This document shows positions 27,650 to 36,125 of a stretch of DNA of 64,000 nt, piece after piece. Each line of letters starts with the position of its first letter. Within the stretch, counting starts at the first letter, position 1. Both the position numbers and the translations under genes were made by a program. This stretch comes from Dietzia aurantiaca (lineage in GTDB: Bacteria; Actinomycetota; Actinomycetes; Mycobacteriales; Mycobacteriaceae): the NCBI RefSeq assembly GCF_021033825.1, contig NZ_JAIFXZ010000003.1:124001-188000 (forward strand), written 5' to 3'. The notes under the pieces are model-generated. The model saw only the letters and a program-made list of their open reading frames with translations, had not been told where the DNA came from and searched no databases.

Positions 27650-29092
27650 ATGAACGACTCCACAGGCCGCGCCCACATCGGCGTCACCGGACTGGCGGTG
27701 ATGGGATCCAACATCGCCCGCAACTTCGCGCGTCACGGCCACACCGTGGCGGTACACAACCGCTCGCGCGCCAAGACCGACGCGCTCATCGACACCTACG
27801 GCCACGAAGGCGACTTCGTGCCGGCCGGCACGATCGAACAGTTCCTCGACGCACTGCAGACCCCGCGCCGCGTCCTGATCATGGTCCAGGCCGGAGCCGC
27901 CACCGACGCCGTGATCAACGAGCTCGCCGACAACATGGACGCCGGCGACATCATCATCGACGGCGGGAACTCTCTTTACACCGACACCATCCGCCGCGAG
28001 GCCGCGATGCGCGAGCGGGGGCTGCACTTCGTGGGCGCCGGCATCTCCGGCGGCGAGGAGGGTGCGCTCAACGGTCCGTCGATCATGCCGGGCGGGCCTG
28101 CCGAGTCGTACCGGCATCTCGGCCCGCTTCTGGAGTCGATCTCCGCGCACGTCGACGGCGAGCCCTGCTGCACCCACGTCGGCCCAGACGGCTCCGGGCA
28201 CTTCGTCAAGATGGTCCACAACGGCATCGAGTACGCCGACATGCAGCTCATCGGCGAGGCCTTCGACCTCATGCGTACCGCGCTGGGCATGCCGATCGCC
28301 GAGGTCGGCGAGGTCTTCCGGCAGTGGAACTCCGGAGACCTGGAAAGCTACCTCGTGGAGATCACCGCCGAGGTCCTCGGCCAGGTCGACGCCCGAACCG
28401 GCAGGCCCCTGGTCGAGGTGATCGTCGACTCCGCCGGCCAGAAGGGCACCGGGCGGTGGACCGTGAAGTCGGCCCTCGACCTGGGGGTGCCCACGACCGG
28501 CATCGCCGAGGCGGTGTTCGCCCGGGCACTGTCCAGTGCGACCGACCAGCGCGAGCGGGCACGCGAACTGCAGGGCGGCGCCACCGTCGCGGCTCCGGCG
28601 GACACGGCTGAGTTCATCGCCGCGATCAACCAGGCGCTGTACGCCTCGAAGGTGGTGGCCTACGCGCAGGGCTTCGACCAGATCGTGGCCGGCAGCCTCG
28701 AGTACGGCTGGAACATCGCCCCCGGTGACCTGGCGACGATCTGGCGGGGCGGCTGCATCATCCGCGCCACGTTCCTGGACCGGATCAAGGAGGCGTACGC
28801 CGAGGATCCCGACCTGCCGAGCCTGCTCCTGGCACCCTACTTCCGCACGGCTGTCGAGGACGCTGTCGACAGTTGGCGGCGTGTGGTGTCCACCGCGACG
28901 CTCATGGGGGTCCCGGTGCCGGCGTTCTCGTCGTCGTTGTCGTACTACGACGCGCTGCGCGCCGAACGGCTCCCGGCCGCGCTCACCCAGGGCCTGCGGG
29001 ACTACTTCGGCGCCCACACCTACCGGCGAGTCGACATGGAAGGCGACTTCCACACCCTGTGGGGCGGCGACCGCAGCGAGCAGCGGGTCTGA
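27650..29092 (+). CDS. gnd: 6-phosphogluconate dehydrogenase, decarboxylating
   Basis: Oxidises 6-phosphogluconate to ribulose-5-phosphate and CO2. The 480-residue long form has an N-terminal Rossmann domain (GVTGLAVMGSNIARNFARHG), the substrate loop GGEEGALNGPSIMPGG and catalytic Lys in GSGHFVKMVHNGIEYADMQ. The NRSRAKTD motif after the second strand fits NADP specificity. AACGAGGACAT precedes ATG 27650. It is third in fgd-pgi-gnd. No 6-phosphogluconolactonase gene lies in this block, so that step must be encoded elsewhere or be spontaneous. Confidence 0.96.
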   Translation: MNDSTGRAHIGVTGLAVMGSNIARNFARHGHTVAVHNRSRAKTDALIDTYGHEGDFVPAGTIEQFLDALQTPRRVLIMVQAGAATDAVINELADNMDAGDIIIDGGNSLYTDTIRREAAMRERGLHFVGAGISGGEEGALNGPSIMPGGPAESYRHLGPLLESISAHVDGEPCCTHVGPDGSGHFVKMVHNGIEYADMQLIGEAFDLMRTALGMPIAEVGEVFRQWNSGDLESYLVEITAEVLGQVDARTGRPLVEVIVDSAGQKGTGRWTVKSALDLGVPTTGIAEAVFARALSSATDQRERARELQGGATVAAPADTAEFIAAINQALYASKVVAYAQGFDQIVAGSLEYGWNIAPGDLATIWRGGCIIRATFLDRIKEAYAEDPDLPSLLLAPYFRTAVEDAVDSWRRVVSTATLMGVPVPAFSSSLSYYDALRAERLPAALTQGLRDYFGAHTYRRVDMEGDFHTLWGGDRSEQRV

Positions 29093-29147
29093 GTACCGCG
29101 CAATTCGGACCGTTGTCCAGTTAGTTTCGCCATTCCGTTGACACGCT

Positions 29148-29163
29148 TGTGAACGCCGTCACA
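29148..29163. promoter_or_regulatory. CRP/GlxR-type operator upstream of the P450 gene
   Basis: TGTGA-ACGCCG-TCACA is a perfect match to the CRP/GlxR half-site consensus. It lies 30 bases before the P450 start and just after a TTGACA element (29138-29143). Cyclic-AMP-linked control is likely. Confidence 0.75.
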
Positions 29164-29193
29164 CACTGGGGTCATCCGACAACGAGGTGCCCT

Positions 29194-30570
29194 ATGTCGA
29201 TCGCCGTCGATCCGCGCGAGAAGATCTACCAGCCCCCCGCCGCCCCGCTGGCGTCGTACCTGCCGGTGGTGGGCCAGACGCTCGAGTACGTCGACAGCCC
29301 CCTGTCCACCATGTTCCGCAGGTACCGCCAGTACGGCCCCGTGTCCGAGCTCAACTTCCTCGGACGGACCTGGACGGCATTGCTCGGCCCCGACGCCTGC
29401 CAGATCGCGCTGCAGAACCCCGAGAAGGCGTTCGCGAACGGCCCGGGCTGGGGCTACCTCGTCGGCCCGTTCTTCGACCGCGGCCTGATGCTGCTGGATT
29501 TCGACGAGCACAAGCACTACCGGCAACTCATGCAGGAGGCGTTCGTCCGGCCCCGTCTCGAAGGCTATGCCCGTACTCTCGCACCGCTGGTCGAGAGCGG
29601 CATCTCGGCCTGGCAACCAGACGCCGACTTCCAGATCTATCCCGCCCTGAAGTCACACACGCTGGATCTCGCGACAGATGTGTTCATGGGCGGCGCGGAA
29701 CTGGCCGAGCCCGGCGAGCTCGAGCGCGTAAACGAGGCCTTTGTCGACTGCGTGCTGGCCGCCAACGGCTGGCTCCGCATCAACAAGCCGATGCCCTTCA
29801 CCAAGTGGGGCCGCGCGACGCGTGGTCGTCGTCTTCTCGAGGACTTCCTCCGCCGACACCTCCCCGCGCGCCGCGCGAATCCGGGCGAGGACCTGTTCTC
29901 GGCGTTGTGCCAGGTCGCGGACGCCTCCGGCGGGATCGACGACGACGACATCATCAACCAGATGATCTTCCTCCTCATGGCCGCGCACGACACCACCACG
30001 AGCACGGTCACGTCGATGGTGTACGAACTCGGGCGCGACCCCCAGTGGCAGGAACGCTGTCGTCAGCAGTGTCTGGAGCTGGGACCGAACCCGACGATGG
30101 CCGAGATCGAGAAGGTGGCGGACCTGGATCTGGTCATGAAGGAGGCGCTGCGGCTGCACCCGCCCGTGCCGGTACTGGCCCGCAGGACCGTCAAGGACAC
30201 CGAGGTGCTGGGCGTCCGCATCCCGGCGGGCCAGCTCGTCGCCGTGATGCCGATGCTCTCGCATCACCTGCCCGAATACTGGAGCGACCCGGAGATCTTC
30301 GACCCGGAACGCTTCTCGGACGAGCGCCGCGAGGACAAGTCGCACCGCTTCGCCTGGGAGCCGTTCGGCGGCGGGGTGCACAAGTGCCTCGGCATGATCT
30401 TCGCGAACATGGAGTCCAAGCTCGTACTCAGCGCGCTGCTGCGGCACTTCGAGTGGTCGGTACCGCTCGACTACACCCCGCCGATGCGCAACGACTCGCT
30501 GCCGTACCCGGCCGACGGGCTGCCCGTCGACCTGCGGCCGCTGGACCGCAGCCGGGCCCGCGCGAACTGA
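29194..30570 (+). CDS. Cytochrome P450
   Basis: A 458-residue soluble haem monooxygenase. Motifs: I-helix AAHDTTTSTV near residue 265, ExxR in KEALR, DPERF, and the haem-binding loop FGGGVHKCLG with the cysteine ligand near residue 397. The architecture resembles bacterial relatives of CYP51/CYP26-like enzymes rather than camphor-type P450s, suggesting a sterol, fatty acid or terpenoid substrate (weak inference). GAGG precedes ATG 29194. It is a single gene under a CRP-like site and is followed by a terminator-like repeat. No ferredoxin partner is adjacent. Confidence 0.92.
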   Translation: MSIAVDPREKIYQPPAAPLASYLPVVGQTLEYVDSPLSTMFRRYRQYGPVSELNFLGRTWTALLGPDACQIALQNPEKAFANGPGWGYLVGPFFDRGLMLLDFDEHKHYRQLMQEAFVRPRLEGYARTLAPLVESGISAWQPDADFQIYPALKSHTLDLATDVFMGGAELAEPGELERVNEAFVDCVLAANGWLRINKPMPFTKWGRATRGRRLLEDFLRRHLPARRANPGEDLFSALCQVADASGGIDDDDIINQMIFLLMAAHDTTTSTVTSMVYELGRDPQWQERCRQQCLELGPNPTMAEIEKVADLDLVMKEALRLHPPVPVLARRTVKDTEVLGVRIPAGQLVAVMPMLSHHLPEYWSDPEIFDPERFSDERREDKSHRFAWEPFGGGVHKCLGMIFANMESKLVLSALLRHFEWSVPLDYTPPMRNDSLPYPADGLPVDLRPLDRSRARAN

Positions 30571-30592
30571 GCCCCGGCCTGCTCTCATGCCG

Positions 30593-30639
30593 CTGACCTC
30601 GGGTGCCCTGCACGAGGCGTTCAGGGCAGCCCAGGTCAG
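30593..30639. terminator. Hairpin repeat after the P450 gene (copy 1)
   Basis: CTGACCTCGGGTGCCCTG pairs with 30622-30639 over 18 positions with two mismatches and an 11-base loop. It lies 22 bases after the P450 stop and between convergent genes. Its 3' 41 bases match a second intergenic site at 43141 in 35 positions. Confidence 0.7.
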
Positions 30640-30683
30640 AGAGCTTTCCGCAGGGCGAGCGGCCCGCTCCCGCGCTTGGCCAC

Positions 30684-31745
30684 TCAGCTCGACCCGGGAT
30701 GCGCCGGCACTGCGAATCCGGTGGGAGCGGCGAGACGGGTATCCATCCGGGTACTCGCGAGTCGACGCTCCGCCACGGCCACGAGATCGAGCACCTCTCG
30801 CGCCAGATACCCGTTCGTCCGTCGTCCGATCGACTTCGTCCGCACAACGCCGGCCTCCACCAGAAGATCCAGCGCTTTGCGGGCAGAGTTCTCCGAGGTG
30901 CCGTACAGCTGTGCCGCGACCTTCGGCGTCAGTACCGGATGCTCTGGCAGGCCGTCGATGATCGCGGTATCGATCGAATCCGCCCGAGGCGTCGGACGCA
31001 GCCCCAATCGGGCCCTGTGCCCGCCGATTCTCTCGGCCCAGTCCTCTCGGAGTTCCGCGATGTCACGAGCGATCCGCTCAGCCTGGTCGACGGCGGCATC
31101 AGATGCCGCCGTGAATGTCGCAATCCATGTCGCCACTCCGGCGCGCAGGGCTTCCCTGTCTCCGGGCGCCGCCCGGAATGCCGTGAGTCCACCGACATAG
31201 TGATCCGACCAGGTGTGGAGGATCATGCTGATGGGCAGGACCGGGGCCAGGGTGAGACCCCTACGTCGGAGGGTCGCATGAATCAGAGCCCTCCCGATTC
31301 TCCCGTTGCCATCCCAGAACGGGTGGATCGTCTCGAACTGTGCGTGGACGAGCGCAGCCTGGATCAAGGGCCCATGAGTGGCTCCGTCGGCATAGGCGAC
31401 GAGATCGTCCATCAGGGCGGGGACGGCGTCAGCTGGGGGTGGCACGAATTCCGCGTCAAGCGGGTGCCAGTCCGACCCTCCGATCCAATTCTGCGTCGAC
31501 CTGAAACCTCTGGTCGGCCCACCGGGAAACAACGCCGAATGCAGATCCACGATGTCGCTCGCCTCGAGACCTGGCTTCTCCGCAAGGATCCCGTCGGCAC
31601 TCTTCAGGATCGCGATGTTGTTCGCCACGAGCTCGGCGACATCAGAGAAGCCCCAAGGATAACTCTTACCCTTGGGCGAACTCGGCCGTCGCCGCCGGAT
31701 ATCCAGGATCCTTCGGCCCATAGACGCCACAAGCGTCCCGCGCAT
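30684..31745 (-). CDS. Fic-domain protein (AMPylase-like) with C-terminal winged helix
   Basis: A 353-residue protein with the complete Fic motif HPFWDGNGRIGR near residue 140, preceded by the conserved FRSTQNWIGG block and AHAQFETI. Fic enzymes transfer AMP or other nucleotides to target proteins. The C-terminal region (VLTPKVAAQLYGTSENSARK) looks like a winged-helix DNA-binding segment. The N-terminus is about 40 residues shorter than usual, and I do not see the S-x-x-x-E-G inhibitory helix; an in-frame TGA lies 12 bases upstream of ATG 31745. The base composition looks less GC-rich than its neighbours, suggesting transfer. Confidence 0.85.
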   Translation of the reverse strand: MRGTLVASMGRRILDIRRRRPSSPKGKSYPWGFSDVAELVANNIAILKSADGILAEKPGLEASDIVDLHSALFPGGPTRGFRSTQNWIGGSDWHPLDAEFVPPPADAVPALMDDLVAYADGATHGPLIQAALVHAQFETIHPFWDGNGRIGRALIHATLRRRGLTLAPVLPISMILHTWSDHYVGGLTAFRAAPGDREALRAGVATWIATFTAASDAAVDQAERIARDIAELREDWAERIGGHRARLGLRPTPRADSIDTAIIDGLPEHPVLTPKVAAQLYGTSENSARKALDLLVEAGVVRTKSIGRRTNGYLAREVLDLVAVAERRLASTRMDTRLAAPTGFAVPAHPGSS

Positions 31746-31792
31746 CCACCCTGATCAGATGGGTGCGCAGGACGCTCTCGGCGAGGGCTCGG

Positions 31793-33427
31793 CTACTTCT
31801 CCAGGGCGTTGACTACGGTCAGGTCGCCGTCGGCGTGCGAGGAGCGGATGCGCTTCTTGTCGAGTTTGCCGACAGAGGTCTTGGGGATCTCGTCGACAAA
31901 GGCGAAGCGCTCGGGCACCTGCCACTTGGCCATGCGCTCGGCGAGGTGGGCGCGCAGCTCCTCGACGTCCGGGTCGGCCAGGCCCTCCTTGATGACGACG
32001 GTGGCCAGCGGCCGCTCGTCCCACTTGGGGTCGGGCACGCCGATCACGGCCGCCTCGGCGACGGACGGGTGCTCGAGCAGGTAGTTCTCCACCTCGACCG
32101 ACGAGATCCACTCGCCGCCGGACTTGATGATGTCCTTGGCGCGGTCGGTGAGCTGCAGGAACGCCTCCGGCTTGATGTAGCCCACGTCGCCGGTGCGCAG
32201 CCAGCCGTCGTCGAAGGAGTCCGAGGCGTCCACCTTGTAGTAGCTGCCGGTGATCCACGGGCCGCGCACCTCGAGCTCGCCCACGGACTCGCCGTCCCAG
32301 GGCAGCGTGTTACCCGCGTCGTCGACGATCCGGGCCTTGACGCCCGCGAGCAGCCGCCCCTGGGTCTGACGCAGCTCGAACTGCTTCTCCTCGGGCAGGT
32401 CCGCCTTGGGCCGGGAGAGCGTGCCGATGGGGGACGTCTCGGTCATGCCCCAGGCGTGGGTGATGTTGATCCCGTACTTGTCACGGAACTTGCGGATCAG
32501 CTCGGGCGGGCAGGAACTGCCGCCCACGACCACCGACCGGAAGCTCGACATGTCGATCGGGTGGTCGACCGAGTACGCGTCGACGGCCTGCCAGATGGTC
32601 GGCACGGCGGCGGCGAGGGTCGGCTTCTCGCTGGCGATCATCGCGGCCAGCGGCTCGGGCTGCAGGAAGCGCTCGGGCATGAGCAGCGAGGCGCCCACCA
32701 GGAACGCGGCGTATGGCAGGCCCCAGGACATGGCGTGGAACATCGGCACGATCGCCAGCACGTTGTCGTCGAGCGAGATGTTCATGCCGTCGGACATGCA
32801 GACCTGCATCGAGTGCAGGTAGATCGAGCGGTGCGAGTAGACGACGCCCTTCGGGTCGCCGGTGGTGCCCGAGGTGTAACACATCGCGGCACCCGTGTTC
32901 TCGTCCACCTCGGGCCAGTCGAATTCGGTGGGCTGCGCGGCGAGAAGCGCCTCGTAGTCGTGGACCTGCACGCCCTCAGGGGCCTCGAGCGTCGCGGCGG
33001 CGCCACCGGTGACGATCACGTGCTCGACCGTGGAGAACTTCGGCAGGAGCGGCTGGAGCAGCGGGACCAGCGTCGGGTCGACGATCACGACCTTGTCCTC
33101 GGCGTGGTTGGCCACGAACTCGAGCTGGTCCGGGAACAGCCGGATGTTCAGCGGGTGTAGGACCGCGCCCATCGACGGCACCGCGAGGTAGGCCTCCAGG
33201 TGCTCGGAATTGTTCCACTGGAACGTCGCCACGCGCTGGTCGCCGTCGACCCCGAGCGAACGCAGTGCGTTGGCCAGCTGCGCCGACCGCGCACCGATGT
33301 CGCCGAAGGTGACCTTGCGCGGCCCGGAATCGGTCCACGTGGTGACGACGGCGTCCTTGTGGACGGTCGCGCCGAACTGCAGGATCGTGCTGATGGTCAG
33401 CTGCTCGGGCATCATCGTGCTCAGCAT
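31793..33427 (-). CDS. Medium/long-chain acyl-CoA ligase (AMP-binding)
   Basis: A 544-residue ANL ligase activating a fatty acid to acyl-CoA. Motifs: YTSGTTGDPKG near residue 190, HAWGMTETSPIG, WLRTGDVGYI, DRAKDIIKSGGEWISS and catalytic Lys in KTSVGKLDKK. It matches the alkane/fatty acid-CoA ligase branch with an MSWGLPYAA segment. AAGGAG lies about 10 bases before ATG 33427. It follows the CMD-family gene (gap 54) and precedes fic on the same strand. The exact chain length cannot be told. Confidence 0.92.
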   Translation of the reverse strand: MLSTMMPEQLTISTILQFGATVHKDAVVTTWTDSGPRKVTFGDIGARSAQLANALRSLGVDGDQRVATFQWNNSEHLEAYLAVPSMGAVLHPLNIRLFPDQLEFVANHAEDKVVIVDPTLVPLLQPLLPKFSTVEHVIVTGGAAATLEAPEGVQVHDYEALLAAQPTEFDWPEVDENTGAAMCYTSGTTGDPKGVVYSHRSIYLHSMQVCMSDGMNISLDDNVLAIVPMFHAMSWGLPYAAFLVGASLLMPERFLQPEPLAAMIASEKPTLAAAVPTIWQAVDAYSVDHPIDMSSFRSVVVGGSSCPPELIRKFRDKYGINITHAWGMTETSPIGTLSRPKADLPEEKQFELRQTQGRLLAGVKARIVDDAGNTLPWDGESVGELEVRGPWITGSYYKVDASDSFDDGWLRTGDVGYIKPEAFLQLTDRAKDIIKSGGEWISSVEVENYLLEHPSVAEAAVIGVPDPKWDERPLATVVIKEGLADPDVEELRAHLAERMAKWQVPERFAFVDEIPKTSVGKLDKKRIRSSHADGDLTVVNALEK

Positions 33428-33481
33428 GGGCGGGGCTCCTTAGCGTTGGGGAGTGCGCGGCGTCACCTGGGTGCCCCGAGA

Positions 33482-33898
33482 CTACCCGGCGTCGAGGGCG
33501 TCGAAGACCTCCTGGACGGTCTTCATGGCCGACAACGCGGCCGGCGCCCCGCAATACCCCGAGGCGTGGATGACGGCCTCGGTGATCTCCTCGCGCGTGA
33601 GCCCGTTGGTGAGCCCACCACGCACGTGCCCGGCCAGCTCGGCGTTCGCGCGCAACGCCACCAGCATCCCGATGTTGAGCAGGCTGCGGTCCCGCCACCC
33701 GAGCCCGGGCCGGTTCCAGATGTTGCCCCACACGTTCTCGGTCACCACGTATTGGATGGCCTCCGAGGCGGTCCCGGTCGCCCGGCCCATGGCGCGGTCG
33801 ACGAACTCGTCGCTCATCACCTCGCGCCTGGTCGCGAAACCCTGCTCGCGGAGATCCTGGGAGTGAGCGCCCTCGTCGGAAGAGCTCGTCGTCATCAT
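33482..33898 (-). CDS. Carboxymuconolactone decarboxylase family protein
   Basis: A 138-residue protein resembling PcaC: ENVWGNIWNRPGLGWRDRSL, then RANAELAGHVRGGLTNGLTREEI and the ASGYCGAPAAL segment. PcaC decarboxylates 4-carboxymuconolactone in protocatechuate breakdown. No other pca gene is present, so a related activity is as likely. The start is ATG 33898 (tandem ATGATG) with AAAGGA upstream. It is in line with the DUF5996 gene (28-base gap) and fadD. Confidence 0.82.
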   Translation of the reverse strand: MMTTSSSDEGAHSQDLREQGFATRREVMSDEFVDRAMGRATGTASEAIQYVVTENVWGNIWNRPGLGWRDRSLLNIGMLVALRANAELAGHVRGGLTNGLTREEITEAVIHASGYCGAPAALSAMKTVQEVFDALDAG

Positions 33899-33926
33899 CT
33901 CGTGGTCCTTTCCTGCTTCGAACGTG

Positions 33927-34880
33927 TCACGGACCATCCTGCCCGCGCCGGTACCGGTGCGCGTCGAGCCGCCCGGGGTCGACCTCGAGCGCCGCACGGT
34001 CCCACCCGGCCAGGTCGGCGGCGGCCTCGTAGGTCTGCTGCAGAAACGTCAGAACGGTGGCCTCGGGGTCGTCGGATTCGGCCGCCACCTCGTACGGGAG
34101 CACGAACTCGCCGAGCTCGGTGCTGTGCTCGCCCACGCTGACCGGCCGCTCGTCGAAGCCCTCCGGGGTCGGGTAGGCGTAGGCGTAGAACGCGCCCTCG
34201 TCCCCGCCACCGGGCCAGAACCCGCAGCTGCTGAGCTCCCGGTCGTAGGCCTCGACCATCACCCAGTCCGCGCAGTTCGGCGCGCCCCCGGGATGCGGAG
34301 GCGCCGAGCGGCCCGAGAAGCGGGTGCACGCCATGTCCATCGAGCCCCAGTAGAAGTGCACCGGCGAGACCTTGCCCGCGAACCGCGCGCGGAATTCCCC
34401 CAGGACGCGGTCCACGCGGACGAGCTGCTGCCAGAACAGGTGCGCGGCGTCGCGGGAGTACTCCCGGGCGGCGGTGTCCTCGGCGAACGGGACAGCCGGG
34501 TCGACCTCGTTGGGCGACGGCTGGAACACCGGGTCCACACCGAGCGCGGCGAGCACCTCCAGCGTCTGCTGGTAGAAGCGCGCCACGGACTGGCCCTCGA
34601 GCGCGAACCCGCGGTGGCCGCCGTTGCTCGACCGCGCGAGGAGCCGATGGTCGACCAGGTCCAACTCCACGTCGACCATTCCGGACCCCGCCGGGAACGT
34701 GCCCGTGGTCAGGCCCCGCGCGGACACATAGAGGGTGGAGTGCCACCAGTGGTTGACCAGCGGCGACTGTGCCATCCGGGCCTTTCCGACGATCTGCGTC
34801 CACATGTGCAGCGTGTCGCGGGTGGCGGCCCAGTCGTCCAGGCGGAGTCGGGGCCAGGGGGCGGGGGACGGCTCGGACAT
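33927..34880 (-). CDS. DUF5996 family protein
   Basis: A 317-residue cytoplasmic protein of the DUF5996 family. Family-like blocks are MWTQIVGKARMAQSPLVNHW near residue 26, HFYWGSMDMACTRFSGR and GFWPGGGDEGAFYAYAYP, rich in Trp, His and Phe. The function is unknown. No signal peptide or membrane segment is seen. It is first in a run with the CMD-family protein and fadD, and is divergent from the cobalamin riboswitch. Confidence 0.8.
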   Translation of the reverse strand: MSEPSPAPWPRLRLDDWAATRDTLHMWTQIVGKARMAQSPLVNHWWHSTLYVSARGLTTGTFPAGSGMVDVELDLVDHRLLARSSNGGHRGFALEGQSVARFYQQTLEVLAALGVDPVFQPSPNEVDPAVPFAEDTAAREYSRDAAHLFWQQLVRVDRVLGEFRARFAGKVSPVHFYWGSMDMACTRFSGRSAPPHPGGAPNCADWVMVEAYDRELSSCGFWPGGGDEGAFYAYAYPTPEGFDERPVSVGEHSTELGEFVLPYEVAAESDDPEATVLTFLQQTYEAAADLAGWDRAALEVDPGRLDAHRYRRGQDGP

Positions 34881-34984
34881 CGGGGCTCCTCGGGTCGGTG
34901 GTCCCGTTCTACCCGACCGGGCCGTGCCCCACAGCGGGATCAGCGGGCCGTTCGCGTCGCCGTGTCAGGGCCGGCCGTGCGGTC

Positions 34985-35130
34985 GGCTACCCTCGAGATG
35001 TCCCGGCCACCTGCGCCGGACACCCGAGGCACGCGGTGGAAGTCGGTGGGAAACCGGCGCTGTCCCGCAACTGTGATCCCGCCGGAGAGCGGGCAAGCCA
35101 GGTCGGCCGCTGCCGCGGTAGCCGTACGTA
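34985..35130 (+). promoter_or_regulatory. Cobalamin riboswitch
   Basis: The conserved core is clear: GGTGGGAAACCGGCGCTGTC, the CCCGCAACTGTGA segment, GCCGGAGAGCGGGC and the B12 box AAGCCAGGTCGGCC near 35095-35108. It sits about 90 bases upstream of btuF and should shut off the uptake operon when adenosylcobalamin is plentiful. The outer limits are approximate. Confidence 0.93.
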
Positions 35131-35216
35131 CTGACCTCGGACGAAGGACGGTTGCGTGCAGCGGCCCTCCCGCCGCGGCCCGAGCTGCTTTCGTCCTCCG
35201 CGAATCGGAGGATGCC

Positions 35217-36125
35217 ATGCACCACCCACGTGCCCGCGCGCTGCTGGCCGCACCCCTGGCGGCCCTGGTGCTCCTGGCCACGGCCTGCGGCGTCGGTGAC
35301 GACGACGAGGCCGCCACGAACGATTCCGCCACCGGCGGCGACCCGCAGTCGATCGTGTCGCTGACCCCCACCACCACCGAGATGCTGTTCGCGGTGGGCG
35401 CGGGCGAGCAGGTGGTGGCCGTGGACGAGCGCTCGGACTTCCCGGAGGACGCGCCGGTCACCGAGCTGTCCGGCTACACGCCCAACCTCGAGGCGATCCT
35501 CGGTTACGGCCCGGATCTGGTGGTGCTGTCCGACGACAACGACGACGTCGTGGCCGGGCTCGAGCGTTCGGGAGTCGAGGTGCTGGTCCTGCCCGCGGCC
35601 GCGACCCTGGACGACACGTACAGTCAGCTCGAGCAGGTCGGCGCCGTCACCGGTCACGTCGGCGAGGCCGCGGAACTGGTGGCGCAGATGCAGGTCGACA
35701 TCGACGAGATCGTGGCGTCGGTGCCGCAGCGCGAGACCCCGCTGACGTACTTCCACGAGCTCGACGACACCTACTACACCGTCACCGACGACACCTACAT
35801 CGGCGAGATCTACTCGATGCTGGGCCTGACGTCCATCGCCACCGGCAGCGACCCGTACCCGCAGCTGTCCGAGGAGCTGATCCTCGAGGCCGACCCGGAC
35901 GTGGTGTTGCTCGCCGACGGCCAGTGCTGCGGCGTGACCGCCGAGTCCGTCGCGCAGCGGCCGGGCTGGGACCAGATGACCGCGGTGCGCGAGGGCCACG
36001 TCTACGTGGTGGACGAGGACCTGGCCAGCCGCTGGGGCCCGCGCGTCGTGGACTTCATGCGCGAGGTCGCCGCGATCGTCACGGCCATCCCCGCGAACAG
36101 CCCGGCGCCCCAGCCCGCGCCGTGA
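35217..36125 (+). CDS. btuF: Cobalamin ABC transporter binding lipoprotein BtuF
   Basis: A 302-residue lipoprotein: signal peptide with lipobox LLATAC, an acidic linker (GDDDEAATND), then a two-lobed vitamin B12/siderophore-type binding fold (SLTPTTTEMLFAVGAG, LEAILGYGPDLVV, ADPDVVLLADGQ). It captures corrinoids outside the membrane. GGAGG precedes ATG 35217. Its stop overlaps the permease start (GTGA). The riboswitch upstream supports the cobalamin assignment over iron siderophores. Confidence 0.93.
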   Translation: MHHPRARALLAAPLAALVLLATACGVGDDDEAATNDSATGGDPQSIVSLTPTTTEMLFAVGAGEQVVAVDERSDFPEDAPVTELSGYTPNLEAILGYGPDLVVLSDDNDDVVAGLERSGVEVLVLPAAATLDDTYSQLEQVGAVTGHVGEAAELVAQMQVDIDEIVASVPQRETPLTYFHELDDTYYTVTDDTYIGEIYSMLGLTSIATGSDPYPQLSEELILEADPDVVLLADGQCCGVTAESVAQRPGWDQMTAVREGHVYVVDEDLASRWGPRVVDFMREVAAIVTAIPANSPAPQPAP

